From RPQJ01 sp963754125 (GTDB lineage: Bacteria > Pseudomonadota > Gammaproteobacteria > Steroidobacterales > Steroidobacteraceae), in contig CAVWEX010000001.1 of assembly GCA_963754125.1 (NCBI GenBank), positions 806,001 to 870,000 on the forward strand: 64,000 nucleotides of DNA, read 5' to 3'. Below are positions 1 through 11,439 of this stretch, in pieces (the stretch's first letter is position 1; each line of letters opens with the position of its first letter). The position numbers were made by a program, and so were the translations under genes. A model generated the notes under the pieces. It did no database searches. It had not been told where the DNA came from and saw nothing but the letters and a program-made list of their open reading frames with translations.

Positions 1-228
1 CTTGGGCGAAAGCATTCGATGAAGGCTCTTGCTGGGCATATCCGTGAGCTTGGCCAGCTGTTCGAACCCCAAGGTTGCATTCACAAGATCGCGCAGAATG
101 AGACGCGCAGTCTCAGGCTCGCCACTCAGGAATAGCGTTGCCGCCTCATCCAGGAGCGCCTTGGCAAACGCGGGGTCGCGCTCGACTCGAGCGACGACGG
201 TTTTCTTGAAATCGCGAGTAAGCGCCAT
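1..228 (-). CDS. HTH antitoxin of a RelE/HigB-type module (partial)
   Basis: Reads leftward from an ATG at 228 and runs off the left edge, so only about 76 N-terminal residues are visible. They begin MALTRDFKKTV and include a stretch resembling the start of a helix-turn-helix (FEQLAKLTDMPSKSLHRML). This matches the short XRE-like antidote proteins of addiction modules (COG3636 type). It starts 5 nt after the stop of the toxin gene at 234-560, in toxin-first order. The inferred role is to neutralise the toxin and repress the operon. The C-terminus cannot be judged. Confidence 0.75.
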   Translation of the reverse strand, partial: MALTRDFKKTVVARVERDPAFAKALLDEAATLFLSGEPETARLILRDLVNATLGFEQLAKLTDMPSKSLHRMLSPK

Positions 229-233
229 GGTCC

Positions 234-560
234 TTACCTCTTTCGTTTCTTGTACTCGGCGTGCAACGCCTTGGCCCGTTCGATGTCCGCCTGCTGACGG
301 CGCTTGGTGCCACCGCCAAACAACACGATCAGCGATTCGCCGTCTTTCGCCAGGTAGATCCGATAACCCGGACCCCAGTCGATGACGTATTCGCCGATGC
401 CCGCAAACCACTTCACATTCGAAGTATTGCCGAGTTCCATGCGCAGCTTCGCGGTCGTGACTTTCGCCGCTGCCTGCGCGTCGAGACCGTCAAACCAGTC
501 TCTGTATGGACTCGACCCATCCGGACGAATGTATTCTTCCACCCGGATTTTCATTGGCAT
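234..560 (-). CDS. RelE/HigB-like toxin of addiction module
   Basis: 108 residues from ATG 560; an internal ATG at 554 (MKIRVEEY) is an equally good start. Family signatures include the central WFDGLDAQAAAKV segment, the YVIDWGPGYRIYLAKDG strand pair and the Lys/Arg-rich end (GGGTKRRQQADIERAKALHAEY). These mark the putative addiction-module killer branch of the RelE/ParE fold, generally ribosome-dependent mRNA interferases. The antitoxin follows 5 nt downstream. Upstream, an antitoxin-like remnant runs in the same frame into this gene without a stop. Confidence 0.8.
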   Translation of the reverse strand: MPMKIRVEEYIRPDGSSPYRDWFDGLDAQAAAKVTTAKLRMELGNTSNVKWFAGIGEYVIDWGPGYRIYLAKDGESLIVLFGGGTKRRQQADIERAKALHAEYKKRKR

Positions 561-795
561 ATGGTAACGTGTTTCGTACCAGTCCGGCGCATCATCGACG
601 CGGTGCGACGTCGCCCGACGACGCGGGATGTCTCTGCATGTGCGGCGCCGCGCCACCTAGCGCTGCCGTCGCTTTCTGACTGATCCGCAAGACACGCGCA
701 TGGCCTCGCGGATCTGAGCTTCGTCGATGCCGGGATCCGCAACGCTCAATCGCCTTGCGGAACAGCTCATCGTCGATGGCGATCGTGGTTCTCAT
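561..795 (-). pseudogene. VapB-like antitoxin remnant
   Basis: From ATG 795 the translation begins MRTTIAIDDELFRKAI, the typical N-terminus of a VapB/ribbon-helix-helix antitoxin. The frame then changes near 746, again near 712 and again near 631. Reading third codon positions as alternatives (GAG/GAC, CGC/CGG/CGT, CAG/CAA) restores ADPGIDEAQIREAMRV, AALGGAAPHMQ and DIPRRR, the usual VapB ending. No stop follows DIPRRR; the restored frame continues into the RelE-like toxin at 560. No VapC partner is present. Either a VapB gene lost its toxin and stop by recombination, or its end is hidden by another indel. Confidence 0.6.
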
Positions 796-804
796 GTCCG
801 TCAC

Positions 805-1157
805 GTTGCATCAGTATTGAGCAGAGTAGCGTAGATGAACCTGCCCAACAATCGCCTGGCGACCGCGAACGCTACGGCTCGGCGCTACGTTGAAGGCGCG
901 GAGGCTGACGAGTTTTCGGCGGCGGTTCGCACCGGCTGCCCGACCGAGCCCATGTCGAACTGGACACCGGGGCCGCCGGGCGAGGCCGGTTCATCCGTTG
1001 CCGGTCACGGTCCCCAGATTCCAGATTCCCAGGCCCCCGCCCCGCCCCGGACTCGACCCACCGACCCACTTCCCGATAGTCCGCGGGTCAGCCATCAATG
1101 GCCCCGGATAGTCCGCGGGTGATGCCCGGAACCCGTTGCGAATCATCGAGTTGGAAA
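805..1157. other. Intergenic region without a supported gene
   Basis: About 350 nt between the VapB-like remnant and the tRNA. Open frames here show no family features and look like chance readings of GC-rich DNA. The only structure seen is a pyrimidine-rich stretch around 1010-1060 and a short direct repeat at 1075-1120. Confidence 0.5.
1075..1120. repeat. 14-bp direct repeat pair
   Basis: GATAGTCCGCGGGT occurs at 1075-1088 and again at 1107-1120, 32 nt apart, just past the 3' end of the tRNA-Phe gene. No matching copy was noticed at the other side of the tRNA, so it cannot be called an attachment site. Confidence 0.6.
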
Positions 1158-1233
<76 letters not shown>

Positions 1234-1466
1234 ACGGTAGGCATGCCCGGCCGGACGGCGGGGCCATTGGAAGGGCGGGAATTAGACCCGAGGCCCCGAA
1301 CTCCGTCAAGGACGCCGCGGCGGTCGGCATGACCCAATTCTCAATGAATTCGCGCAATTAGCCGCGTGCGGGCCACCCTGCGTGCAATGAACACTGCACC
1401 GCATCGAGTGCCCTGCCGCTGGTTGCCTTACACTGAAGTAAGGAATCCAGCATTCGGTAAGGCACG

Positions 1467-1727
1467 ATGAGCGAAGCAAAGTTGACCAGCAAGGGACAAA
1501 TCACTCTGCCGAAGGAGATTCGCCTGAAGCTTGGGCTGAAGCAGGGCGACCGCGTCCGCTTCATCGTCGAAGACGACGGACGGGTGCGGTTGCTGCCGGC
1601 GAAGCGCGACGTCTCCGAACTGCTCGGCATCCTGCCGAAGCCTAAGCGCAGGCTGTCGATCGAGGAAATGGACGACACGGTGCAGACCGCTGTCACCCGC
1701 CACGTGCTCGGCCATGATCGGGATTGA
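1467..1727 (+). CDS. AbrB/MazE-family antitoxin
   Basis: 86 residues. The N-terminus MSEAKLTSKGQITLPKEIR is the swapped-hairpin AbrB/SpoVT DNA-binding fold; a variable acidic/basic tail (residues about 50-86) would wrap the toxin. The gene overlaps the PIN-domain toxin gene by 14 nt, so the two are translationally coupled. As in related modules it probably represses its own operon, but no clear operator was identified upstream. Confidence 0.88.
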   Translation: MSEAKLTSKGQITLPKEIRLKLGLKQGDRVRFIVEDDGRVRLLPAKRDVSELLGILPKPKRRLSIEEMDDTVQTAVTRHVLGHDRD

Positions 1728-2118
1728 TACCAACCTCCTGCTTCGACTCTTCGTCGCTGACGACACGAAGCAAGCGGTGGCCGCTCGTGACTTTCTTCGC
1801 GACAACTGCAGCGCGGAAGAACCCGGCTACGTCTGTCACATCGTCCTGGTCGAGTTGGTCTGGACACTCGCCAAGGCGTACGGGTTCACGCGAGACAGCA
1901 TCGCTTCGGCAGTCGAACAGCTTCTCGAGACCACCCAGCTCGACGTCGAGTCACCGAACGACGTCACCGCGGCGATCAAGGACTATCGCAACGGAACGGC
2001 TGACTTTGCCGATTGCCTGCTGATGCGAGCGAACGTAACCGCCGGCTGCACTCACACCGTCACCTTCGACCGCAAGGCCGCGAAGCTGACGGGATTCAAG
2101 TTGCTGGCGGGGGGCTAA
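1714..2118 (+). CDS. PIN-domain ribonuclease toxin (VapC-like)
   Basis: 134 residues. The N-terminal strand MIGIDTNLLLRL carries the first catalytic Asp (D4). A glutamate follows in HIVLVELVWTL (about residue 50) and a late acidic cluster in NGTADFADCLL and VTFDRKA. Together these form the Mg-binding PIN site. PIN toxins cut RNA, often tRNA or rRNA. It is paired with the AbrB-type antitoxin overlapping its start. An inverted repeat lies 25 nt after the stop. Confidence 0.88.
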   Translation: MIGIDTNLLLRLFVADDTKQAVAARDFLRDNCSAEEPGYVCHIVLVELVWTLAKAYGFTRDSIASAVEQLLETTQLDVESPNDVTAAIKDYRNGTADFADCLLMRANVTAGCTHTVTFDRKAAKLTGFKLLAGG

Positions 2119-2142
2119 CGAGAGTCAGAGCCCTCTCCCCGG

Positions 2143-2168
2143 CCCTCTCCCGCTTTCGCGGGAGAGGG
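2143..2168. repeat. GC-rich inverted repeat, possible bidirectional terminator
   Basis: CCCTCTCCCGC and GCGGGAGAGGG form a perfect 11-bp stem around TTTC. It lies between the convergent ends of the PIN toxin gene (2118) and the cytochrome gene (2179). The inner 9-bp arms recur at 32119-32140, and the 11-mer CCCTCTCCCGC recurs at 22773 inside a coding linker, so this is probably a dispersed intergenic repeat. There is no T-tract. Confidence 0.7.
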
Positions 2169-2178
2169 AGGGAAGAGC

Positions 2179-2595
2179 TCAGTGCTTCCCCGGCTCCAGC
2201 TTCACGCCGCGCCGCTCGTACGTCGCGTACGCCACCAGCGCGGTCATCTCCGGGCTGTCCACCGCGAGCGGCACGCCCTCGAGCGGGTTGCGGATGCACC
2301 AGTTGATCATCTCGGGCAGCGTGATCACCTTGCCGATCTGCTTCTGGAACTTCGGATAGGTCTCCGGGTGCGAGTTCGCGGCATTGGGGTGGCACTGCGC
2401 GCACGCCACGCCGTTCTTGCCGAGGGTCGGGCTGGTCCACAGCTCGCGGCCCTTCTGCACCACCTGCATGAACTGCGCCTCCCAGCGCTCCATGTCCTGC
2501 TTGGTGAACTCGTCCGCCCGGGCACCGGCTGAGCCGAGCGCAATCGCTGCGCCCACCGCCGCGGCGAGGCAATGTCGAATGAACTTCGTTTTCAT
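2179..2595 (-). CDS. Periplasmic c-type cytochrome (SoxA-like)
   Basis: 138 residues with a cleavable signal peptide (residues 1-27, ending GSAGARA). One haem-binding CAQCH lies at 65-69. The segment WCIRNPLEGVPL after it resembles the SoxA/diheme cytochrome c family, but only one haem motif is present, so this is a short single-haem relative. It is the last gene of a three-gene unit with a Tat-exported phosphoesterase (24 nt upstream) and a di-haem peroxidase. The expected location is the periplasm, and a role as electron carrier for the peroxidase is an inference. Confidence 0.85.
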   Translation of the reverse strand: MKTKFIRHCLAAAVGAAIALGSAGARADEFTKQDMERWEAQFMQVVQKGRELWTSPTLGKNGVACAQCHPNAANSHPETYPKFQKQIGKVITLPEMINWCIRNPLEGVPLAVDSPEMTALVAYATYERRGVKLEPGKH

Positions 2596-2619
2596 GGTCT
2601 CTCCAGTCGGTGAGGCGAT

Positions 2620-3690
2620 TCAGTAGTGCGCCCGGTTCGGTTCCAGCGCCACGTCCTGGAGCGTGGTGTCGGCCGGGTGCCCCCGCTTGTGATCGAACGC
2701 CACCGTGCGCGTGCGGTTGTTGTAGAGGTTGAACGCCAGGTCCACGCGTCCGGTGTTGACGTTGACCATCTGCCAGCCCGTGGCGTCGCGCTCGAAGAAC
2801 GGATCGGCGCGGTTCATCGGGATGGTGAGCTTCGGCAGATGGCTCTCAGCCTGTGCGTACGTCGACGGGTACGGCCACGGCCAGGCGGTCGCCATCACGG
2901 AGTTGAACGCGATGTTGCCGATCTGGTTGTACTGGATCTGGTGCACGTGCCCGTAGATCACGTTCACCTTGTCGAACGGCTTGAGCAGCGCCTGCACCTG
3001 CTCGGCGTCGTCGGTCCAGAAGTTCCAGCCCTTGTAGATCTTCTGGATCGGCGAGTGCGAGAACACCACGACCGGCGTGTCCTTCGCGATCTTGGCGAGG
3101 TCCTTGGCCAGCCAGTCGCGCTGCTTCTCGCCCACCATGAACGGCGAGCCGTTCGGGTTGTCGAGGCCGGCCATCTCGTTCATGCGCTGCTCGGCCGTCG
3201 GCCAGCGGTTGAAGGTCCACTCGTCGTGCGTGAGGATGCTGTTCAGCACCACGAAGTGCACGCCCTTGTGGTCGAAGCTGTAGTACTGCGGGCCGAAGAG
3301 CTTCGACCAGTACTCGCCGAGGTCGAGGTAGTAGTCGTGCTCGCCCATGACGACCTTGAGCGGCGCGTTGAGCTTCGCGAGCATCCCGGCGCCGTGGTCG
3401 AGCTCGGGCTTGGTGCCGAGCTGCGCGAGGTCGCCGCCGAACATCACGAAGTCGGGCTTCGGCGTCATCAGGTTCGTCTCGGCCACCGCGCGGATCAGGC
3501 CGCGATCCCAGTTGGTGACGAACTTGTTCGCACGGATGTGCTGGATGTGCGCGTCGGAGATGTAGGCGAACGTGAAGTTGTCCTGCGGCTTCGCGAAGGC
3601 GATCTCCACGAGGCTCACGGGCAGCGCGCTGACGGCCGCGACCGAGCCCGCGGTCTTGAGGAAGCTGCGACGGGAGTAGTTGCTGCTCAT
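2620..3690 (-). CDS. Tat-exported metallophosphoesterase
   Basis: 356 residues. A twin-arginine signal (SRRSFLK, residues 6-12, then a hydrophobic stretch) directs a folded enzyme to the periplasm. Calcineurin-like metal motifs follow in order: DAH (46-48), GGD (about 85), GEHD in place of the usual GNHD (about 116), a later HSP and GHVH (about 247). The substrate cannot be told from sequence. Its ATG overlaps the stop of the peroxidase gene (ATGA), so it is translationally coupled. Purple-acid and cyclic-nucleotide phosphoesterases share this fold. Confidence 0.88.
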   Translation of the reverse strand: MSSNYSRRSFLKTAGSVAAVSALPVSLVEIAFAKPQDNFTFAYISDAHIQHIRANKFVTNWDRGLIRAVAETNLMTPKPDFVMFGGDLAQLGTKPELDHGAGMLAKLNAPLKVVMGEHDYYLDLGEYWSKLFGPQYYSFDHKGVHFVVLNSILTHDEWTFNRWPTAEQRMNEMAGLDNPNGSPFMVGEKQRDWLAKDLAKIAKDTPVVVFSHSPIQKIYKGWNFWTDDAEQVQALLKPFDKVNVIYGHVHQIQYNQIGNIAFNSVMATAWPWPYPSTYAQAESHLPKLTIPMNRADPFFERDATGWQMVNVNTGRVDLAFNLYNNRTRTVAFDHKRGHPADTTLQDVALEPNRAHY

Positions 3691-4814
3691 GGCGTGACTC
3701 CTGCGACGGCGACGTGCTGCGGACTCGTCAGCGCCTCCATGAAGGCGACGAGGTCGGAGATCTGCTGCTCATCGAGGTTGAGCTCGCGGATGCCGCCGCT
3801 CAGGAAGTCGTTCACCCGCTCGCCCTTGGTGGTGACGCCGCCGTTGTTGTAGTGCACGACCACGTCGCGCAGCGTCTTGATGCTGCCGTCGTGCATGAAC
3901 GGCCCGGTGACGGCGACGTTGCGCAGCGTCGGGGTCTTGAACGAGCCCAGTTCGTCGAGGCCGTCGGTGACCGCGAAGCGTCCCAGTTCGGACGAATTCG
4001 GATCGGTGAGCACGGCCTTGTCGACGTCCATGCCCTTGGCCTTCGCCTCGAGGAACTTCGGCGCGATCTCGGGCACCTTGTCCTGGATGCGGTTGATGCC
4101 GACGCCGATGTTGTGGAAGCGCTGGTCCGTGAACAGCGCGTGGTCCTGCTCGATGGTGTGGCAGGACACGCAGCGGCCGTCCTCGAGGAACACCTTGAAG
4201 CCGCGCACGGCGGCCTCGCTCATCGCGGTCTTGTCGCCGCCGAAGTACCAGCGGTCGAACGGCGAGTCGCCGGCGACCAGCGTGCGCTCGAAGCTGGCGA
4301 TCGCCATCTTCACGTGGTCCATCTTGATCGCGGCGGGCTCGATGCCGAACGCCTTGCGGAACATGTCGCCGTAGGCCGGGTCGGTCCGCACGATCTTGAG
4401 GATCGGCTCGTGGTCCTTGAGACCCATCTCCACCGGGTTCACGAACGGGTGCTGCGACTGGTCCTCGAGGTCGGCCGAGCGGCCGTCCCAGAACTGGCTC
4501 GCGAAGTACGCGGCATTCACCACCGTCGGCGCATTGCGCGTGCCGGTGAGCTTGTTGATGCCCTCGGAGGTCTTGAGCGGGCTGTCGGTGAAGGCCTTGG
4601 CCGCGTCGTGACAGGTGGCGCAGCTCACCTCGCCGGTGGAGCTGAAGCGCTTGTCGTTGAAGAGCGTGCTGCCGAGCGCGATTTTCTCGGGCGTCATCGG
4701 GTTGCTGGCCGGCACGGGGACCGGCGGCAGGCCGAGCGGCGCTGCGAGGGCGAGTGCGACCGGGAGTCCGGCACCCGCCAGCAGCACCCAGAGTGATGTG
4801 TGGCGACGTTTCAT
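3687..4814 (-). CDS. Di-haem cytochrome c peroxidase (CcpA/MauG family)
   Basis: 375 residues. An N-terminal signal peptide is followed by two haem motifs, CATCH (65-69) and CVSCH (about 216-220), in the two-domain layout of bacterial di-haem peroxidases. The conserved SFKTPTLRNVAVTGPFMHDG segment lies near the C-terminus. CcpA enzymes reduce hydrogen peroxide with electrons from small cytochromes; MauG-like members instead oxidise proteins. A cytochrome two genes downstream suits the first role. It is the first gene of the operon. Confidence 0.92.
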   Translation of the reverse strand: MKRRHTSLWVLLAGAGLPVALALAAPLGLPPVPVPASNPMTPEKIALGSTLFNDKRFSSTGEVSCATCHDAAKAFTDSPLKTSEGINKLTGTRNAPTVVNAAYFASQFWDGRSADLEDQSQHPFVNPVEMGLKDHEPILKIVRTDPAYGDMFRKAFGIEPAAIKMDHVKMAIASFERTLVAGDSPFDRWYFGGDKTAMSEAAVRGFKVFLEDGRCVSCHTIEQDHALFTDQRFHNIGVGINRIQDKVPEIAPKFLEAKAKGMDVDKAVLTDPNSSELGRFAVTDGLDELGSFKTPTLRNVAVTGPFMHDGSIKTLRDVVVHYNNGGVTTKGERVNDFLSGGIRELNLDEQQISDLVAFMEALTSPQHVAVAGVTP

Positions 4815-4883
4815 GGCGGTGAGACCTCCGGAGGGCTGGGGTCCTGGCGCCCCGCGTGCTGGGCAGCGGGAAGTCCGGACTGG

Positions 4884-4900
4884 CTTAGACTTCGTCCAAG
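4884..4900. promoter_or_regulatory. Inverted repeat upstream of peroxidase operon
   Basis: CTTAGAC-TTC-GTCCAAG, with one mismatch between the arms, lies about 70 nt upstream of the peroxidase start codon in the 151-nt gap before the aminotransferase gene. It could be an operator for the haem operon or the stem of a terminator for the aminotransferase gene upstream. Confidence 0.3.
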
Positions 4901-4965
4901 CTTATGACAGTCGGGCGCGCGTTCAATACGGGCTTATCGATCAGACGAGGAAGCCCAGGTCCCGC

Positions 4966-6678
4966 TCAGCCGACGTTGAAGAACTGCAGGTCGCCGAACC
5001 GTTCCGTGCTCGCCGCGTCCGGCCCGCCACCGGGCTCGCCGAGACGCTCGGCCCAGGCCCGGGCCTGCGCGAGACACTCCGCGTACAGCTCGCCACGACG
5101 CTCCACCGGCAGTGCCGTCTCGTCGCAGCCACCCGCCTCGAGCGCGGCCTCGAGCGAGAACGCCGAGTGCGTCTCGCGGTACTCGCGGTGGCTCCAGGCG
5201 CCCGTCCCGGCGTCGAACGCGTACAGGCGCAGGAAGCGGTGCCCGTGCTCGGCGACGAACTCCACCGCGTCCGTCACGAACCCGGCCTCGACGTCGTCCA
5301 TCGTGTAGTGGAACCCGACGCGGCACCAGCCGGGCTTGATGCCCTGGAAGCCCTTGCGCACCCAGTCGCGATACAGCTCGGAGGTGGGCGCGTCGATGCC
5401 GAGCAGCCGGTGGCCGTACGGGCCCGCGCAGGAACAGCCCGCGCGCGACTGGATGCCGAACAGGTCGTTCAGCAGCACCGTGACGAACTTCGGGTGCAGG
5501 TAGCGGCCGCGCGGGTCGGCGAGGTTGAACGACACGATGCCGATGCGCCGTGCGGGATCCGGATTGCCCAGCACCTCGATGCGCGGATGGGCGCTCCAGC
5601 GGCGCAGCGCCCGCGCGAGCAGCTCGTGCTCGCGCGCCTCGATGCGCGCCGGGCCGATGCAGCGCTTCAGTTCGAGCGCCAGCGCCGCCTTGAAGGTCTG
5701 CAGCACGCCTGGCGTGCCGGCCCGCTCGCGCGACTCGATGTCGACGATGAAGTCCTGGTCCACGGGGCTCACGTAGTCCACCGTGCCGCCGCCCGCGACG
5801 CTCGGCGGCAGCTCGCGCGCGTACAGGCGTTCGTTGAACACCAGCACGCCGCTCGAGCCCGGGCCGCCGAGGAACTTGTGCGGCGAGAGGAACACCGCGT
5901 CGATCGAGGCGTCGCCGCCGTCGGGGTCGCGCGGCGGGTTCATGTCGATCTCGGCGTACGGTGCGCTCGCGGCGTAGTCGAAGCAGGCGTACGCATCGTG
6001 GCGGTGCAGCAGCCGCGCGATTTCGGGCACCGGCGAGCGCATGCCCGTGACGTTCGAGGCGGCCGAGAACGAGCCGATGCGCAGGCGGCCCTGGTACTCG
6101 GGCTCCTTCAGCAGCGACTCGAGATGCTCGAGGTCGACGCCGCCGTCCGGCGCGAGGTTCACCTCGACCACGGTGGCGAGTCCCTGCCGCCACGTCACCT
6201 CGTTCGAGTGGTGCTCGTAGGGGCCCACGAACACCACCGGCTGGTGCGCCTGCTGGAAGGCGCGGAACGCCTCGAACTGCTCGTTGCCGAGGAACTGCTT
6301 GAGCTCGTCGCCGAGCACCCGCCGCGTCGCGGGTGGCAGCGCCACGCCCAGGATCTGCTGCAGCTTGTCGATCGCGCCCGTGGCGCCGGTGCCGCAGGCG
6401 ACGATGCGGCCTTGCGGGCCGGCGTTCACCGCACGCTTCACCATCGCCTCGGCCTCGTGCAGCAGGCGGCTCATGCTGCGGCCGGTGACGTCGTCCTCGG
6501 TGTGCGTGTTCGCGTAGCCGCGCTGCAGGGTCTGCAGGTAGCGCTCGACGAAGATCAGGCAGCGCCCCGAGGCCGTGTAGTCGCAATAGACCATGAGCCG
6601 GCGGCCGAACGGCGTGTCGAATGCCGAGTCGATGCCGACGATCTGGCGGCGCAGGAAGTCGAAGCTCCAGTCGTGCAT
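4966..6678 (-). CDS. PLP-dependent class V aminotransferase / cysteine desulfurase-like
   Basis: 570 residues from ATG 6678 (MHDWSFDFLRR), chosen because the family fold begins right there. The PLP-pocket FDYAASAP (D234) and the Schiff-base lysine in SPHKFLGG (K268) are present. CSCAGPYG near residue 405 resembles the active-site region of desulfurase-type members. A C-terminal extension of roughly 130 residues goes beyond the usual 400-residue core and is unassigned. The gene stands alone, with no Fe-S assembly genes beside it, so desulfuration is unproven and selenocysteine lyase or another lyase role is possible. Confidence 0.85.
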   Translation of the reverse strand: MHDWSFDFLRRQIVGIDSAFDTPFGRRLMVYCDYTASGRCLIFVERYLQTLQRGYANTHTEDDVTGRSMSRLLHEAEAMVKRAVNAGPQGRIVACGTGATGAIDKLQQILGVALPPATRRVLGDELKQFLGNEQFEAFRAFQQAHQPVVFVGPYEHHSNEVTWRQGLATVVEVNLAPDGGVDLEHLESLLKEPEYQGRLRIGSFSAASNVTGMRSPVPEIARLLHRHDAYACFDYAASAPYAEIDMNPPRDPDGGDASIDAVFLSPHKFLGGPGSSGVLVFNERLYARELPPSVAGGGTVDYVSPVDQDFIVDIESRERAGTPGVLQTFKAALALELKRCIGPARIEAREHELLARALRRWSAHPRIEVLGNPDPARRIGIVSFNLADPRGRYLHPKFVTVLLNDLFGIQSRAGCSCAGPYGHRLLGIDAPTSELYRDWVRKGFQGIKPGWCRVGFHYTMDDVEAGFVTDAVEFVAEHGHRFLRLYAFDAGTGAWSHREYRETHSAFSLEAALEAGGCDETALPVERRGELYAECLAQARAWAERLGEPGGGPDAASTERFGDLQFFNVG

Positions 6679-6785
6679 GCGCCGATTGTACGACCAGCCC
6701 TCCCCGTGCTGCCTCATCTGCGTATTCCGGCGGTTCTGCGGAAGGCGAACAATCGAGCCATCGGGAGCCATTCCGGAGGCACGCC

Positions 6786-8406
<1,621 letters not shown>

Positions 8407-8429
8407 AACCAGGGGTCGGTCACCGGCCC

Positions 8430-8709
8430 ATGTCCGAACCTTCCGCAGACGGGAGCATTGCCATGAAGCATCACCCCTCCATCACCCACGTCGGCGCGCA
8501 GGATCCCGAGCTCAGGAATTCGCCGGTGGCGGACGAGGAAGACGAGGACACCGACGTCATCCGCCAGCAGGTCCCCGGCGAGGCGGTGTGCTGGTTCAAC
8601 GGCACGCGAGTACCCGGACGGCACGTACGTGGTGAGCGGCTCGCAGCTGCTGCAGTGCAGCCGCGGGGTCTGGATCGAGTCCGCCGCCAGCGATCCGCGC
8701 AATCTCTAG
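8430..8709 (+). CDS. Small acidic hypothetical protein (frameshifted)
   Basis: About 92 residues from ATG 8430 (MSEPSADGSIAMKHH); ATG 8463 is an alternative start. The first half is acidic and polar (ADEEDEDTDVIRQQ). The second half is a compact beta-like segment with two cysteines (EAVCWFNGTEYPDG, then SQLLQCSRGVW), which loosely recalls DUF1496-type small proteins. The frame shifts at about 8607, resolved as ACG/ACC. It follows groEL by 23 nt and ends tail to tail with the kinase gene, overlapping its stop. Function unknown. Confidence 0.55.
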
Positions 8710-10037
8710 TCGGGCAGCCCGGAGTCAGGCAGCCCGGGCGCCGGCGGCAGCCAGAACCGGACGACGGCCCCGGCGCCGTCGGCGCGGTTCCCCGCTTCGA
8801 GCGTGCCGCCGTGCGCCTCGACGATCTCGCGGCACAGCGTGAGTCCGAGCCCGCTGCCCGAGGTCTTGGTCGAGTAGAAGGGCAGCAGCGCGTTCGCCAG
8901 CACCTCGGGACTCATGCCCGAGCCCCGGTCGCACACCTCGACGCTCCAGCCTCCCCGGCTCGGACGGACGCGGACCTGCGCCTGCCCGGGCGGCGATCCG
9001 GCCTCGGCGGCATTCTTCAGCAGGTTGATCATGACCTGCTCGACCTGCGACTCGTCGAACCAGCCCGTGCCCGCGGGCAGCGTCGCCCTCCACCGCGAAC
9101 GCGCTCACCGCCTGCAGCGAGCCGAGGAAGCGGCGCCAGTCCACGGCCGTCGGGCGCGGCCGCGGCAGCTTGGCGAAGCGGGAATAGCCGTCCACGAACT
9201 GGGACAGGTGCGACATCCGCTCGTCGATCGCGGCGAACACCCGGCGCAGCTGCGCCGGCTCCGGGTGCTCGGCGAGGCGCTGCCCCGACTGGGCGAGGGA
9301 AGCGATCGGCGCCACCGAGTTGTTGATCTCGTGGGCGATCACGCGGATCACCTTCTTCCAGACCGCCACTTCCTGCGCGTTCATCTCGCGCGTCAGCTGC
9401 TTGAGCAGGCGCAGGCGATGCGGCTGGCCGTTCAGCAGGAACGCGCGGTGCGAGACGTGGAACACCTGCACTTCGCCGCCGAGCGGCGCGGTGAAGAGCC
9501 GGTCGTGCTCGCCCTCGAGCGCCTCGCGCATCGGCGGCGGCAGCGCGTCGAGGAGCCCGCCGAGCGCGAGCCCCTCGAGCTTGCGCCCGGCGCCGAGCAG
9601 CTGCCGCGCCGCGAGGTTCGCGTACAGGATCGTGCCGTTCGCGTTGGTCAGCAGCAGCGCCAGCGGCGAGGCCTGGATCACCGTGTCGAGCAGCAGCTCG
9701 CGCTGGTAGAGATCCTGGCGCTGCGCCCGCAGGCGCGTGCCCAGCCCGTTGTAGGCGGCGACCAGCCGTCGCAACCGGACGTCGTCCACGCTGCTCGCCG
9801 ATGCTCATGCTGTAGTCGCTGTCGTGCAGGCTGGTCAGGCCGTCCGCGAGCGCGTCGAGCAGCAGCTCCTGGCGTCGCAGCGGCCGGCGCAGCGCGACCG
9901 TGAGCGCACCGTAGGCCGTCAAGGTGAAGGCCATCGCAATGCAGCCGCGCCGTCCACGACAGGTCGGCCAGCGCGAGCGCGCCGAGCGTCACCGCGCCGA
10001 GCGTCGACAGCAGGATCGTCAAGGTGCGCGGGCGCAT
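8706..10037 (-). CDS. Sensor histidine kinase (NtrB-like) of the ABC-efflux operon, frameshifted
   Basis: Restored length is 442 residues. Two hydrophobic N-terminal segments (about residues 6-45) are followed by a linker, a PAS-like domain (ASPLALLLTNANGTILYANLAA) and a HisKA region with the phospho-acceptor in RVIAHEINNSVAP. The ATPase domain contains MINLLKNAAEAG (N box) and GSGLGLTLC (G box). Shifts at about 9948, 9791 and 9090 resolve as CTG/CTC, CAG/CAC and GGC/GGG. It lies 3 nt after its partner regulator at the end of the ABC operon. The signal is unknown; antimicrobial peptide or envelope stress is an inference from the transporter. Confidence 0.88.
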
Positions 10038-10040
10038 GCC

Positions 10041-11409
<1,369 letters not shown>

Positions 11410-11439
11410 CCGTCGCCTGCGACCTGCCCCTGCGTGACC

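Noticed and set aside
2626..4796. Long open frames opposite the phosphoesterase and peroxidase genes
   Set aside because: They are antisense readings of GC-rich codons, rich in Arg, Val and His and lacking any family motif. The same applies to long antisense frames over secA, ftsZ, ftsA and the murC-murG region.
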